A stretch of DNA of 64,000 nt, taken from positions 6,200,001-6,264,000 of the forward strand of contig NZ_CP107989.1 in assembly GCF_041435015.1 (NCBI RefSeq). Reading direction: 5' to 3'. The notes below the pieces were generated by a model. The model saw only the letters and a program-made list of their open reading frames with translations. It ran no database searches and was not told the origin of the DNA. Positions 1 to 8,083 of the stretch are shown in pieces (the stretch's first letter is position 1; each line of letters opens with the position of its first letter). Made by a program: the position numbers and the translations under genes. The DNA is from Streptomyces canus (GTDB lineage: Bacteria; Actinomycetota; Actinomycetes; Streptomycetales; Streptomycetaceae).

Positions 1-1
1 C

Positions 2-238
2 GCAGCGCAGATCCTGCGCCCGCGTCGCCGTCGCGGGCCGTTGACCGCGTACCTGTACCGCATCGACCTCGCCCTGCCGGTGCGGCCGATGACCCCGGCG
101 CGGTGGGCAGCCCTCGACAAGGCCAATGCCGCCCGCCGCCGCTGCCCCGAGTGCCACCAAGACGCCGGATACGTCATCCCGCCCACGCTCGGAGCCTGCG
201 TGACCTGCGCCTATCCCGAGGAACAGCGCGTGGCTTAA
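2..238 (+). CDS. C-terminal part of a small zinc-binding AICE protein (truncated by window edge)
   Basis: The reading frame is open from the left window edge to a TAA at 236-238, so the true start lies upstream. The visible 78 residues begin with an Arg-rich stretch (RPRRRRGPL). They continue with two CxxC pairs, CPEC near residue 50 and CVTC near residue 68, which would bind one zinc ion. The pattern matches the RRQRL-motif zinc-binding proteins that commonly precede the tra gene in Streptomyces AICEs. Its role is unknown; transfer or regulation is possible. The family call is from memory of the motif pattern. Confidence 0.6.
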   Translation, partial: AAQILRPRRRRGPLTAYLYRIDLALPVRPMTPARWAALDKANAARRRCPECHQDAGYVIPPTLGACVTCAYPEEQRVA

Positions 239-363
239 AAACGAGGTGGAACAGTTTGTTCCACCCTTCGGCGCAAATCACCCCCATATTTGACGGGTCC
301 GGCCGTCCGCCTCCTACAGCAAGCCGGCCGGACCCTTTCGACTCCCGAAGGAGCACGTACATC
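239..363 (+). promoter_or_regulatory. Regulatory region upstream of the tra gene with two inverted repeats
   Basis: A 9-bp inverted repeat, GGTGGAACA (245-253) and TGTTCCACC (257-265) with a 3-nt loop, follows the upstream stop codon. It could be a terminator stem or a dimer-binding operator. A second 10-bp pair, GGGTCCGGCC (295-304) and GGCCGGACCC (326-335), lies between it and the tra start. In AICEs the tra gene is usually repressed by a GntR-type KorSA-like protein, so an operator here is plausible but unproven. Confidence 0.4.
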
Positions 364-2604
364 GTGACGGAGAATCCCACCTTCCCGCCCCCCGACGCCC
401 CGGAGAGCACCGACGAACGGACGGCTGAGGTACTGCCGTTCCCGCTGAAGAAGACCGACCCCACCGCCCCGACCGACTCGCCCGCCCCGACCGACGCGGG
501 TGTGGTGAAGCCGGGGGAGTGGGAGGCCGAACTCCCCGACACCGACGACCCGGAGGCCGAAGGGCTGACCGACGGGGCGCCGGTGGACCCGCCGCGCGAG
601 GTCTACCCGCCTTCGGTCGCGGAGTGGATGGAGGCCAAGGACAAGGCACGCCTGCCGGTCCTTCCCGAGTGGGTCAAACTGCCGGACCAGCGAACGGCCG
701 TGCGCAAGTGGGCCGTTCGGCACTACTCGGCTGTGATCGGCTACCACGCCGTTCGCCTGCCCTGCATCTACACCCCGAAGATCCTGTGGTACTCGCCGCG
801 CGGGGCGTGGCGCTGGTCCACGGCGATCGGCCGGTGGGTGTTCGATGCCGAAGGCAAGGGCCTGCGCCTGGCGTCGGTGGCGAACGAGGACGCGGCGGAG
901 TACCTGAAGCTGTCGCGGCAACGCAACGACCGCGTCCGCCTGCGGGGCATCGTCGCCGCGATCGCCTCCCTGATCGGCCTCGCCGCCGCCCTGACCCTGT
1001 ACGTCATGGCCCCGTCCTGGCTCTTGCTGCTGGCCATGGCCGCGCTGACCACCACGCTCGGGGCGGTCGGGGCGCCGGCAGACCGGCCGCTGATCGACAT
1101 GGCCAAGGTGACGTTCCGCAAGCGGCGGCTGTCCTCCGACATCGTCATCCGCGCCCACGAGGCGTCCGGGCTGACCACCAAGGATCAGACGATCGCCTTC
1201 CCGCGGCCGATCGGCCGGGACGGAGACGGCTGGCGCGTGGTGGTGGATCTGCCGTACGGCAAGACGTTCGAGGACGCGGTGAAGGCTCACGCCCGGCTCG
1301 CCTCCGGTATGGACATCGCCCCCACTCAACTCTTCCTCGACAAGGACGAGACGAGCGGGCGGCGGGTGTCGTACTGGATCGCCGACCGTGACCCGCTCGC
1401 CGTGCCGTCGGGCAAGTCCCCGCTGCTGGGGGCAACCAGGGTGGACTTCTGGAAGCCCTTCCCGTGGGGCGTGGACGAGCGGGGCAACCCGGTCATGGCG
1501 ACCATGCTGTGGCTGTCCCTGCTGGTCGGCGCCGTGCCGCGTCAGGGCAAGACGTTCTCTGCCCGCACGATCGCGCTCGCCGCCGCGCTGGACCCGTACG
1601 TCAGGTTGTACGTGTTCGACGGCAAGGCATCGCCGGACTGGCGCAAGTTCGCGCTGGTCGCGCACCGCATCGGGTTCGGCATCGTGCCCAAGAACGGGTT
1701 CGACCCGGTTCAGCACCTGCTGACCTCGCTGCGCGAGCTGAAGGCGGACGTCGAGGACCGCTACCACCGGCTCTCCGAACTGCCGCTGCATGTCTGCCCG
1801 GAGGGCAAGCTCACCCCGGAGATCAGCCGGGACAAGAAGCTGAACATGCCGCTCACGCTGTTCGTGGTGGACGAGGTGCAGGAGTACCTGACCCACCCCG
1901 AGCACGGCAAGGAGATCCTGTCCCTGATGGTCTACCTCGCCCGGGTCGCGCCGGCCGTGGGTGTCTCGGTGATGACGTCGACGCAGAAGCCGGACGACAA
2001 GGCGTGCCCCTCCGAGCTGCGTGACCAGCACCAGGCCCGGTTCGCGCTGCGGGTCGGCGCCTACCAGGTCTCCGACGTCATCCTCGGTGCCGGGTCCTAC
2101 AGCGAGGGCTTGGACGCGTCCAAGCTGCTCAAGTCCCACAAGGGCGTCGGTCTGCTCAAGGGCATGTCGGACGACTCCGGGATCGTGCGCACCTACCTCG
2201 CCGACGGCCGCGACGCGGAACGCATCCTCACCCGTGCCGCCGCGCTGCGGGAGGCGGAGGGCACGCTGTCCGGCGACGCGGTCGGCGAGGCCCCGGCGCC
2301 GGAGGTGTCCGCGACGGTCCTGGACGACGTCGCACAGGTGCTGGGCAAGGGCGAGGCCAAGGTGTGGTCCGAGACAATCGTCGACCGCCTCGCCGACCTG
2401 CGCCCCGACGTCTACGGCCCGTGGGCGGAGCTGGAGGCCAAGCCCAAGGCGGAAGCGCTCACCGCCGCGCTCAAGCCGTTCGGCATCGGCACCATGCAGA
2501 TCAGCCGGCGCATCGACGGCGAACAGGTCAACAAGCGCGGCATCAAGCGCGAGGACATCGCCGCCGCGATTACGCAGCGCAACGAAAAGCGGGACGCCGG
2601 ATAG
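364..2604 (+). CDS. FtsK/SpoIIIE-type conjugative DNA translocase (TraB/TraSA-like)
   Basis: This 746-residue protein has an acidic, Pro-rich N-terminus and two close membrane segments at about residues 194-236. The ATPase domain carries Walker A GAVPRQGKT near residue 389 and Walker B LFVVDE near residue 500. The C-terminal part from about residue 640 resembles the winged-helix region that FtsK-like Tra proteins use to recognise DNA. Such proteins pump double-stranded plasmid DNA between mycelia in Streptomyces conjugation. I chose the GTG at 364, just after AAGGAG, because it gives a normal N-terminus; a longer frame upstream runs through the hairpin region and is unlikely. It heads the transfer block of the element. 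Confidence 0.88.
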   Translation: MTENPTFPPPDAPESTDERTAEVLPFPLKKTDPTAPTDSPAPTDAGVVKPGEWEAELPDTDDPEAEGLTDGAPVDPPREVYPPSVAEWMEAKDKARLPVLPEWVKLPDQRTAVRKWAVRHYSAVIGYHAVRLPCIYTPKILWYSPRGAWRWSTAIGRWVFDAEGKGLRLASVANEDAAEYLKLSRQRNDRVRLRGIVAAIASLIGLAAALTLYVMAPSWLLLLAMAALTTTLGAVGAPADRPLIDMAKVTFRKRRLSSDIVIRAHEASGLTTKDQTIAFPRPIGRDGDGWRVVVDLPYGKTFEDAVKAHARLASGMDIAPTQLFLDKDETSGRRVSYWIADRDPLAVPSGKSPLLGATRVDFWKPFPWGVDERGNPVMATMLWLSLLVGAVPRQGKTFSARTIALAAALDPYVRLYVFDGKASPDWRKFALVAHRIGFGIVPKNGFDPVQHLLTSLRELKADVEDRYHRLSELPLHVCPEGKLTPEISRDKKLNMPLTLFVVDEVQEYLTHPEHGKEILSLMVYLARVAPAVGVSVMTSTQKPDDKACPSELRDQHQARFALRVGAYQVSDVILGAGSYSEGLDASKLLKSHKGVGLLKGMSDDSGIVRTYLADGRDAERILTRAAALREAEGTLSGDAVGEAPAPEVSATVLDDVAQVLGKGEAKVWSETIVDRLADLRPDVYGPWAELEAKPKAEALTAALKPFGIGTMQISRRIDGEQVNKRGIKREDIAAAITQRNEKRDAG

Positions 2605-2616
2605 GTCTCACAGCCT

Positions 2617-2650
2617 GCTACCGGTAGCGGCATGCGTCGCTACCGGTAGC
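2617..2650. repeat. Two identical 12-bp palindromes spaced by two helical turns
   Basis: GCTACCGGTAGC occurs at 2617-2628 and again at 2639-2650, a start-to-start distance of 22 bp. Shorter GCTAGC palindromes follow at 2657-2662 and 2688-2693. The cluster fills the gap between the translocase gene and the next small gene. It could be a repressor operator or part of the clt locus that TraB-type translocases bind; the sequence alone does not decide. Confidence 0.55.
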
Positions 2651-2745
2651 AACCCTGCTAGCGACCAAAACCGCCCCTGATCAGGCCGCTAGCAGATAGC
2701 GGCCCACCTGCGGAAACCCCCGAAAACCTGCCTGAGAGGCCAGTG

Positions 2746-2997
2746 ATGAGCCTTCCCCTCCTTGCTTTCGCCTGCCTACTCGCCATCACGCTCGGTTACG
2801 GCGTCAAGTGCTGGCTGAGCCCGTTCGGCGACTGCCGCAAGTGCCACGGCATGGGCCACGACTTCAAGACCGACCGCAAGGGCCGCACCAAGCGCGGCCG
2901 TGACTGCCGACGCTGCGACGCGACCGGCAAGCGCATACGCGTCGGCCGCTGGATCTACAACCGCGCCGCGCGCACCTACCGCGCCGGCACCCGCTGA
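2746..2997 (+). CDS. Small membrane-anchored zinc-ribbon-like protein
   Basis: The 83-residue product starts with one hydrophobic segment (about residues 4-20). It then has two Cys pairs, CRKCHGMG and CRRCDATG, that resemble a DnaJ-type zinc-binding fold. Many Arg and Lys residues follow, suggesting contact with nucleic acid on the cytoplasmic side. I chose ATG 2746 over GTG 2743 because GAGAGG lies six bases upstream of it. It follows the translocase gene, so a transfer role is likely, but the family has no function I can name. Confidence 0.7.
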   Translation: MSLPLLAFACLLAITLGYGVKCWLSPFGDCRKCHGMGHDFKTDRKGRTKRGRDCRRCDATGKRIRVGRWIYNRAARTYRAGTR

Positions 2998-3021
2998 ACG
3001 ACCGGTCGAAGGAGCCCCGCC

Positions 3022-3276
3022 ATGCGCAAGACCCTCGCGGCCGTCGCCGCGACCATCACCGCCGTCCTGGCCCTGACCGCGTGCAGCCCCGACTACGCCC
3101 CCGGCCCGTCCGGGACCGTCACCGACCGCAGTGCCACCTACCGCAAGGCCGACGGCTGGCACTACCAGCTCACCGTCACCCCCACCGACGGCCGCCGCCA
3201 GGACTTCCGCGTCACCCGCGACGAATACCGGCACTGCTTCCGCGGCTCCGCCTATCCCACCTGCACCCACCGCTGA
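3022..3276 (+). CDS. Small secreted lipoprotein
   Basis: The 84-residue product has an Arg-Lys N-terminus, a hydrophobic core and a lipobox LTAC with Cys near residue 20, so it should be lipid-anchored outside the membrane. The mature part of about 64 residues has two further Cys residues near the C-terminus. An AGGAGC ribosome-binding site precedes the ATG. It sits in the transfer block of the element. No function is recognised. Confidence 0.7.
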   Translation: MRKTLAAVAATITAVLALTACSPDYAPGPSGTVTDRSATYRKADGWHYQLTVTPTDGRRQDFRVTRDEYRHCFRGSAYPTCTHR

Positions 3277-3290
3277 CCCCCGGAGGACTG

Positions 3291-3485
3291 ATGGTCGTCA
3301 CCATCCCGCTCGTGCTGCTCCTCGCCGCCGCGCTCGCCGCGTTGCTGCGCTTCCGCGCGCTCGGCGCCGGGGCGGCCGTCGTCGCCGCGCTGTTCGGCTT
3401 CTACCTCGCCGCCACCGACGCGAGCGACACCGTCAACCAGCTCGTCACCGCCGTCACCGGCGCCCTCGCCGACATCGGCCGCTAG
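3291..3485 (+). CDS. Small two-segment membrane protein (Spd-like)
   Basis: The 64-residue product is mostly hydrophobic, with two predicted membrane segments at about residues 3-19 and 22-42. GGAGG at 3282-3286 supports the ATG at 3291. Small hydrophobic proteins in this position of Streptomyces plasmids and AICEs are often called Spd because they help spread the element through the recipient mycelium. The assignment rests on size, hydrophobicity and position, not on a motif. Confidence 0.65.
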   Translation: MVVTIPLVLLLAAALAALLRFRALGAGAAVVAALFGFYLAATDASDTVNQLVTAVTGALADIGR

Positions 3486-3500
3486 AAGGGAGAGCAGGAG

Positions 3501-3980
3501 ATGAACGAACCCACCACGCCCCACGACTGGCACCGGCCGGCCGTGCGGGACGCGGCGGCCGTGGAGGTTCACCACCCCACGCCCCTCGCACCGATACCGC
3601 ACGCCGCGCCGCTCGTGCCTGTGCAGCCGGGCACCATCCCGGCCGTGACGAGCATCGTGCTGCCCGACGGCCGGGTCGTCACCGGCTACACCCTCGAACC
3701 CGCCAAGCCCGAACAGGTCGCGACCAAGCCGGCCGTCTCCAGGGCGGCGGTGAACATCGCCCTCGGGGGCATGGGCTTCGCGACCGTGTGCGGCGGACTC
3801 GTGCTGCTGACCACCTTCATTGCCGCGCTCGCCGCGCTCATTCACCAGCTCATCATCCTCGCCGCCGTCATCTTCGGCGGCTGGGTCGCCGTGCAGGTCT
3901 TCAGCGCGAGCGGCCGTGGCGGCGGGACGACGGTCAACATCCGCAAGGCCGTCATCAAGCGGAACAAGTTCTACGGCTGA
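3501..3980 (+). CDS. SpdB-like membrane spread protein
   Basis: The 159-residue protein has a Pro-rich hydrophilic N-terminal half. Two membrane segments follow at about residues 88-110 and 113-135, then a basic tail. It begins 15 bp after the previous stop, behind AGGGAGAGCAGGAG. The layout (cytoplasmic domain, paired helices, short basic tail) and position match the SpdB-type proteins of pSAM2-like elements, which are thought to assist intramycelial plasmid spread together with TraB. Function is inferred from context. Confidence 0.65.
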   Translation: MNEPTTPHDWHRPAVRDAAAVEVHHPTPLAPIPHAAPLVPVQPGTIPAVTSIVLPDGRVVTGYTLEPAKPEQVATKPAVSRAAVNIALGGMGFATVCGGLVLLTTFIAALAALIHQLIILAAVIFGGWVAVQVFSASGRGGGTTVNIRKAVIKRNKFYG

Positions 3981-3991
3981 CAGGAGCCTTC

Positions 3992-4459
3992 GTGTTCGAG
4001 ATCCGCGCCATCTGCGACCCCGACGACACCGACCGCGTCACCACCGCGCTCACGACCGCGTTCATGGCGGGTGACGTGCGCACGTACCCGACCCGGGACG
4101 GCAAGCGCACCCGCCTCTACCTCACCGCCGACCACCGCCCCGCCCCGCAGGACTGGCCCACCCCGGAACAGGCGTACGCGACCGCCCCGAGCATCAACAG
4201 TGAGATCGGCTGGACGGCACGCTTCCTGGCTGAAGCCGTGTGCTTCACCGAGCTGGGTCGGGAGTTCTACCTGCGCAAGGCCGCTCTGCTGGACCGCATT
4301 GCACTCCTGGGTGAGAGCGACGGCTTCCACGACGACGACGGCGAGACGGCTCTCGCGGCGGCGCTGCACCTGCTCGACATGGACCAGCCGGGCGTGATCT
4401 GCGATCCGCGCGCCTACGTCCGCCAGCAGTACGCCCGCTCACTCACCAACGACCAGTAG
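3992..4459 (+). CDS. Conserved AICE hypothetical protein
   Basis: The 155-residue protein starts at GTG 3992 behind CAGGAG and lies 11 bp after the SpdB-like gene, so it is probably the last gene of the transfer operon. It is soluble with mixed charge: an N-terminal alpha/beta-looking part (residues 1-50) and a helical, Asp/Glu-rich C-terminal half. No catalytic motif is visible and I do not recognise the family. A hairpin immediately after the stop probably ends the transcript. Confidence 0.7.
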   Translation: MFEIRAICDPDDTDRVTTALTTAFMAGDVRTYPTRDGKRTRLYLTADHRPAPQDWPTPEQAYATAPSINSEIGWTARFLAEAVCFTELGREFYLRKAALLDRIALLGESDGFHDDDGETALAAALHLLDMDQPGVICDPRAYVRQQYARSLTNDQ

Positions 4460-4467
4460 CTACGCCC

Positions 4468-4510
4468 GTGGGCGGCGGTCACTCCCGGACAAGGACAGCC
4501 CGCCGCCCAC
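4468..4510 (+). terminator. GC-rich hairpin after the transfer operon
   Basis: An 11-bp perfect stem pairs GTGGGCGGCGG (4468-4478) with CCGCCGCCCAC (4500-4510). It begins eight bases after the upstream stop codon. There is no T-run, which is common for Streptomyces terminators. A near copy of this hairpin and its 3' flank occurs at 8633-8704 before the integrase. Confidence 0.55.
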
Positions 4511-4551
4511 GGTCTCCAAATCCCGACGTAGCAGAACAGGAGACCTACAGC

Positions 4552-5310
4552 ATGACCCAACCGCGCACATTCGGCGAGGGCCCTTCGGACCCTGCCACCC
4601 GATCGGGGCGCGTGCCCCGGCCGCGCCTGCTGGATTTGTTCTCGTGCGCTGGCGGTGCCGCCATCGGCTACCACCGGGCCGGGTTCGCGGTGGACGGCTG
4701 TGACATCGCCGACCGCCCCAACTACCCCTTCCCCTACCACCACGGCGACGCTCTGACCTACCTCGCCGCCCTGATCGCCTCCGGTGAGATCCACCGGTAC
4801 GCGTTCGTCCACGCCTCCCCGCCGTGCCAGCACGGATGCGCGCTGACCGTGGGCACCAACGCCTCCCAGGGATGGGGCCGCACGCACGTCGACCTGGTCG
4901 CCCCCGTCCGCGACCTCCTTGACGCAACCGGTCTGCCGTACGTGATGGAACAGCCCAACGGCCGCGCGAAGATCCGCAAGGACCTGACGCTGTGCGGTGA
5001 GATGTTCGGTCTCGGGGTCATCCGTCACCGCAACTTCGAGTTGGGTGGCTGGACCACCGTGCAGCCGGCGCACGCCCCGCACCGGGGCCGCGTGCGCGGC
5101 TACCGGCACGGCCGCTTCTACGACGGCCCCTATGTGGCCGCGTACGGCAACGGCGGCGGCAAGCCGTCCGTGGCGGAACTCCAGGCCGCCATGGGCATCA
5201 CGTGGACCGACGTGCGCGAGGAACTGACGGAGGCGATCCCGCCCGCCTACACCGAGTTCATCGGCCGCGCCCACCTCGCCGCCACGGCGACACTGGGGGC
5301 GGCGGCATGA
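4552..5310 (+). CDS. Compact C5-cytosine DNA methyltransferase
   Basis: The 252-residue protein carries motif I (LLDLFSCAGGAAIGY, about residues 26-40, AdoMet binding) and the catalytic motif IV SPPCQ near residue 92. It also has an EQPNGR element in place of the usual motif VI ENV, and RHRNFE as a motif VIII match. It is shorter than typical C5 methylases (300-450 residues), leaving little room for a target-recognition domain. No restriction gene is adjacent, so it may be an orphan that protects the element. AGGAGA eight bases upstream supports ATG 4552. Its stop overlaps the next start (ATGA). Confidence 0.8.
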   Translation: MTQPRTFGEGPSDPATRSGRVPRPRLLDLFSCAGGAAIGYHRAGFAVDGCDIADRPNYPFPYHHGDALTYLAALIASGEIHRYAFVHASPPCQHGCALTVGTNASQGWGRTHVDLVAPVRDLLDATGLPYVMEQPNGRAKIRKDLTLCGEMFGLGVIRHRNFELGGWTTVQPAHAPHRGRVRGYRHGRFYDGPYVAAYGNGGGKPSVAELQAAMGITWTDVREELTEAIPPAYTEFIGRAHLAATATLGAAA

Positions 5311-6185
5311 ACGCGACACCTGAAGTCCTGCGGGTTGCCCTCGCCCTCGCGGCGGCCGGCCTCCCGATCCTGCCCCTGCGAGCGGGCAAGGTCCCATTCG
5401 GCAACTGCCGGACGTGCAGGGGGAACACGTGCGGTGGCCGGCCCAACATGAAGGCGGCGGGACCCTGCCGGTGCCCCGCGCCGTGCCACGCGTGGGGGGC
5501 TGCGACCACCGACCCGCACGTCCTCACCTCGCCTGCATGGGTGCGGGCGTGGCGGGCGGCGGTGGCCATCGCCTACCACCCCGGAGGGGCCGGACTGACC
5601 GTCGTCGACCTCGACAACGCGACGGCCGTCGCATGGGCCCGCGCAACCCTGCCCGCCACCCGGACCGTGCCGACCACGCGCGGCGAGCACTGGCTCTACC
5701 AGGGCGCCATGCCGTCCGCGAACGCGGTCCGGCCGGGCGTCGACATCAAGTCCCTGACTCAGTACGCACGTTGGCTCGGACCCGGCGCCGGTCGCATGGT
5801 GGCCCTACCGTCCACCGTCCGCGCCCTGGTCGTGAAGGAAGAGACCACCCCCGGCCGGCGCGGGGTGGCATCTTCTCCTCGCACCCTCGCCCCGTGGTCG
5901 CGGCAGGTGGCCACCGGGTGCCGCCACACCGAGCGCTACGTCCGCACCGGTCTGGAACGCGGCCTCGCACTCGTGAGGGCCCGCACCGAATCCGGCGCAG
6001 GCTCCCAGGCGTTCGGCGTCGCCCGGTTCCTCGCCGCCCAACACACTGACTGCCCCGGACCATGCGGCCTCGCGGCGATCGGCGAGGAGATCGTGACCGC
6101 CGCCGTATCCGTCGGTGTCCCTGAGGGCTACGCGCGCCGCGCGGTCACCAACGGCCTTGAGGCGGCCGGGGAGCGCGCGGCATGA
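5307..6185 (+). CDS. Bifunctional DNA primase/polymerase (prim-pol)-like protein
   Basis: The 292-residue protein has the start of an archaeo-eukaryotic-type prim-pol domain (AAAGLPILPLRAGKVPF). A Cys-rich insert, about residues 36-66, may bind zinc. The acidic motif VVDLD near residue 98 is the expected metal-binding Asp pair, followed by RGEHWLYQG and GVDIKS, which are typical later prim-pol motifs. In AICEs such proteins (RepPP type) start replication. Here the helicase-like part is a separate gene, so the domain appears split off. It overlaps the methylase stop by ATGA, suggesting translational coupling. Confidence 0.72.
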   Translation: MNATPEVLRVALALAAAGLPILPLRAGKVPFGNCRTCRGNTCGGRPNMKAAGPCRCPAPCHAWGAATTDPHVLTSPAWVRAWRAAVAIAYHPGGAGLTVVDLDNATAVAWARATLPATRTVPTTRGEHWLYQGAMPSANAVRPGVDIKSLTQYARWLGPGAGRMVALPSTVRALVVKEETTPGRRGVASSPRTLAPWSRQVATGCRHTERYVRTGLERGLALVRARTESGAGSQAFGVARFLAAQHTDCPGPCGLAAIGEEIVTAAVSVGVPEGYARRAVTNGLEAAGERAA

Positions 6186-6502
6186 ACAAAGCATCCCGAA
6201 CCGCCACGAAAGGCCCTCAGGGCGCCGTACATGGCCCGCCACGGCTGATGGTGGGCCTGCCGAAGGTCGCCGCCCGCAAGGGCGTCCTTTCTGCCGTTGG
6301 CCTGGACCCGCAGACGGTCACCGTCACCGGCATCACTCCGGGTCTTCAGATCCAGTGCGAGGGCGTCCCCGTCGCGGACTGGCTCTGTGCCTGCGGGCAG
6401 CACGAACGCGCCCGGGGCCGTGCCGCCGTCGCCCGGCTGACCGCCCGCGTCATCGCCGGCATCTGCCCCCACACCACCACCGAAGGGAGGGCCGTCTCAT
6501 GA
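6182..6502 (+). CDS. Small hypothetical protein of the replication module
   Basis: The 106-residue protein overlaps both neighbours by ATGA (6182-6185 and 6499-6502), so it is translated in step with the two replication proteins. It has a basic N-terminus and a central part ending in CACGQHERARGR and GICPHTT. Its few Cys/His residues could form one zinc site. No known family is recognised. The tight coupling implies a role with the prim-pol and DUF3987 proteins, perhaps as a linker or loader. Confidence 0.65.
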   Translation: MNKASRTATKGPQGAVHGPPRLMVGLPKVAARKGVLSAVGLDPQTVTVTGITPGLQIQCEGVPVADWLCACGQHERARGRAAVARLTARVIAGICPHTTTEGRAVS

Positions 6503-8061
6503 CTCCACAGCCTGTGGACAGCTCCGACCTATGGGCCGGACTGCCCACCCTGCAAGACCCGCCCGGCGAGGACGACACGGCACCGGACGTGTGGGAGGAC
6601 CCCATTCCCCTCACCGGCCGCCGCGAACGTCCGCCGTTCCCCGCTCACGTCTTCCCTGCCTGGTTGGGGGAGTTCGTGACGGCCGTCGCCGAGGAGACGC
6701 AGACACCGGTGGACCTCGGAGGGTCGGTCGCCCTCGCCGTGCTCGCCACGGCGGCCGGTGGCCGGTCGGTGGTTCATGTGCGCGGCAACTGGCGCGAGCC
6801 CACCAACCTCTACACCGTGGTGGCGCTTCCACCCGGCAACCGCAAGTCCGCTGTCTTCTCCCTGCTGACCGACCCGCTGTATGAGGCGGAGAAGCAGCTC
6901 AAGGCGGCGATGAAGCCGGTCATCGTCGAGGCGGAGCTGACGGCGAGGCTGGCCAAGGAGGCGGCGGACAAGGCCACCACCAAGGCCGCGTCCGCCGACG
7001 GCGACAAGCGCGACGAGATGGTGAAGACCGCCATCGGACTCGCGCAGACCGCCGACACGCTCACCGTGCCGGCCGAACCCCTCCTGCTCGCCGACGACTG
7101 CACACCCGAGACGGTCACCTCGCTGATCGCGGAACAGGGCGGCCGGCTGTCGGTGATGAGCGATGAGGGCGGAATCTTCGACATCATCGCCGGTCGCTAC
7201 TCGGGCAGTCCCAACATGGAGGTCTTCCTCAAAGGCCATGCCGGGGGCCGCCTGCGGGTGAACCGGCAGACCCGCCGTGAGTACGTGGACGCTCCCGCTC
7301 TGACCATGGGACTGGCCGTTCAACCCGATGTGCTCGTCGACATGGGGAAGATCAAGGGCGGGAAGGGGCGCGGACTGTTGGGCCGCTTCCTGTACTCGCT
7401 GCCGGTGTCGACGGTCGGCGAGCGGAAGGTCATCACCGACCCGGTCCCCGAGCAGACCGCCGCCACCTACGCCGCGAGGGTCATCGACCTCACCCTGTCG
7501 CTCGCGGACTGGACCGACCCGGCCGTCATCCAACTCACCCCCGAGGCGGACGCGGCCCTGATCGTGTATCAGCAACGAGTCGAACCGCGGCTCAAGGAAC
7601 GCGGCGGGACACTGGGCCACATCAACGACTGGGCCGGGAAACTCGTCGGAGCGATCGCCCGCATGGCCGCGTTGTTGCACCTCGCCGAACACGGCGGCAA
7701 CGGCTACGCCCACCCGGTCACCGAGGCCACCATGAACGCGGCAATCGAGCTGGGGGAGTACTACACCGCCCACGCCCTCGCCGTCTTCGACGCCATGGGC
7801 GCCGATCTGGTCCTGTCCCGCGCCCGCAGCGTGCTGGACGCGCTGAGGGACAACCAGTGGGAGGACGTCAGCCGACGGGACGTCTTCAGCGTCCTGTCCC
7901 GCAGCGAGGTCCCCACCATCGCCGACCTCGAACCCGCCCTCGCGCTCCTGGAAGACCACGGATACCTGCGGTCCTACCAGCCCGAGCGCACCGGCAAGCG
8001 CGGACGTCCCCCGGCACCCCGCCTACAGGCCCACCCCGCCCTGCGCCACGGCGGCCGGTGA
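6499..8061 (+). CDS. DUF3987-type replication protein (helicase/primase-associated ATPase)
   Basis: The 520-residue protein has a nucleotide-binding motif PPGNRKS near residue 111, in the place of a Walker A loop. An acidic SDEGGIF element follows near residue 218, and a helical insert rich in Lys and Ala spans about residues 130-185. This matches DUF3987 proteins, which accompany prim-pol primases in mobile elements and are thought to be replicative ATPases. GGGAGG precedes the ATG. The large palindrome at 8084-8360 starts 22 bp after its stop, as expected for a replication initiator next to its origin. Confidence 0.75.
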   Translation: MTPQPVDSSDLWAGLPTLQDPPGEDDTAPDVWEDPIPLTGRRERPPFPAHVFPAWLGEFVTAVAEETQTPVDLGGSVALAVLATAAGGRSVVHVRGNWREPTNLYTVVALPPGNRKSAVFSLLTDPLYEAEKQLKAAMKPVIVEAELTARLAKEAADKATTKAASADGDKRDEMVKTAIGLAQTADTLTVPAEPLLLADDCTPETVTSLIAEQGGRLSVMSDEGGIFDIIAGRYSGSPNMEVFLKGHAGGRLRVNRQTRREYVDAPALTMGLAVQPDVLVDMGKIKGGKGRGLLGRFLYSLPVSTVGERKVITDPVPEQTAATYAARVIDLTLSLADWTDPAVIQLTPEADAALIVYQQRVEPRLKERGGTLGHINDWAGKLVGAIARMAALLHLAEHGGNGYAHPVTEATMNAAIELGEYYTAHALAVFDAMGADLVLSRARSVLDALRDNQWEDVSRRDVFSVLSRSEVPTIADLEPALALLEDHGYLRSYQPERTGKRGRPPAPRLQAHPALRHGGR

Positions 8062-8083
8062 CCCGGCCTCGCCCCAACCCCTC

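Noticed and set aside
235..2139. Long open frame opposite the translocase gene
   Set aside because: Antisense shadow of high-GC coding; the plus strand has all FtsK motifs and the minus product is Arg/Gly/Val-rich with no domain.
2617..2650. CRISPR-like array
   Set aside because: Only two 12-bp palindromes; no spacers of uniform length and no cas genes in the window.
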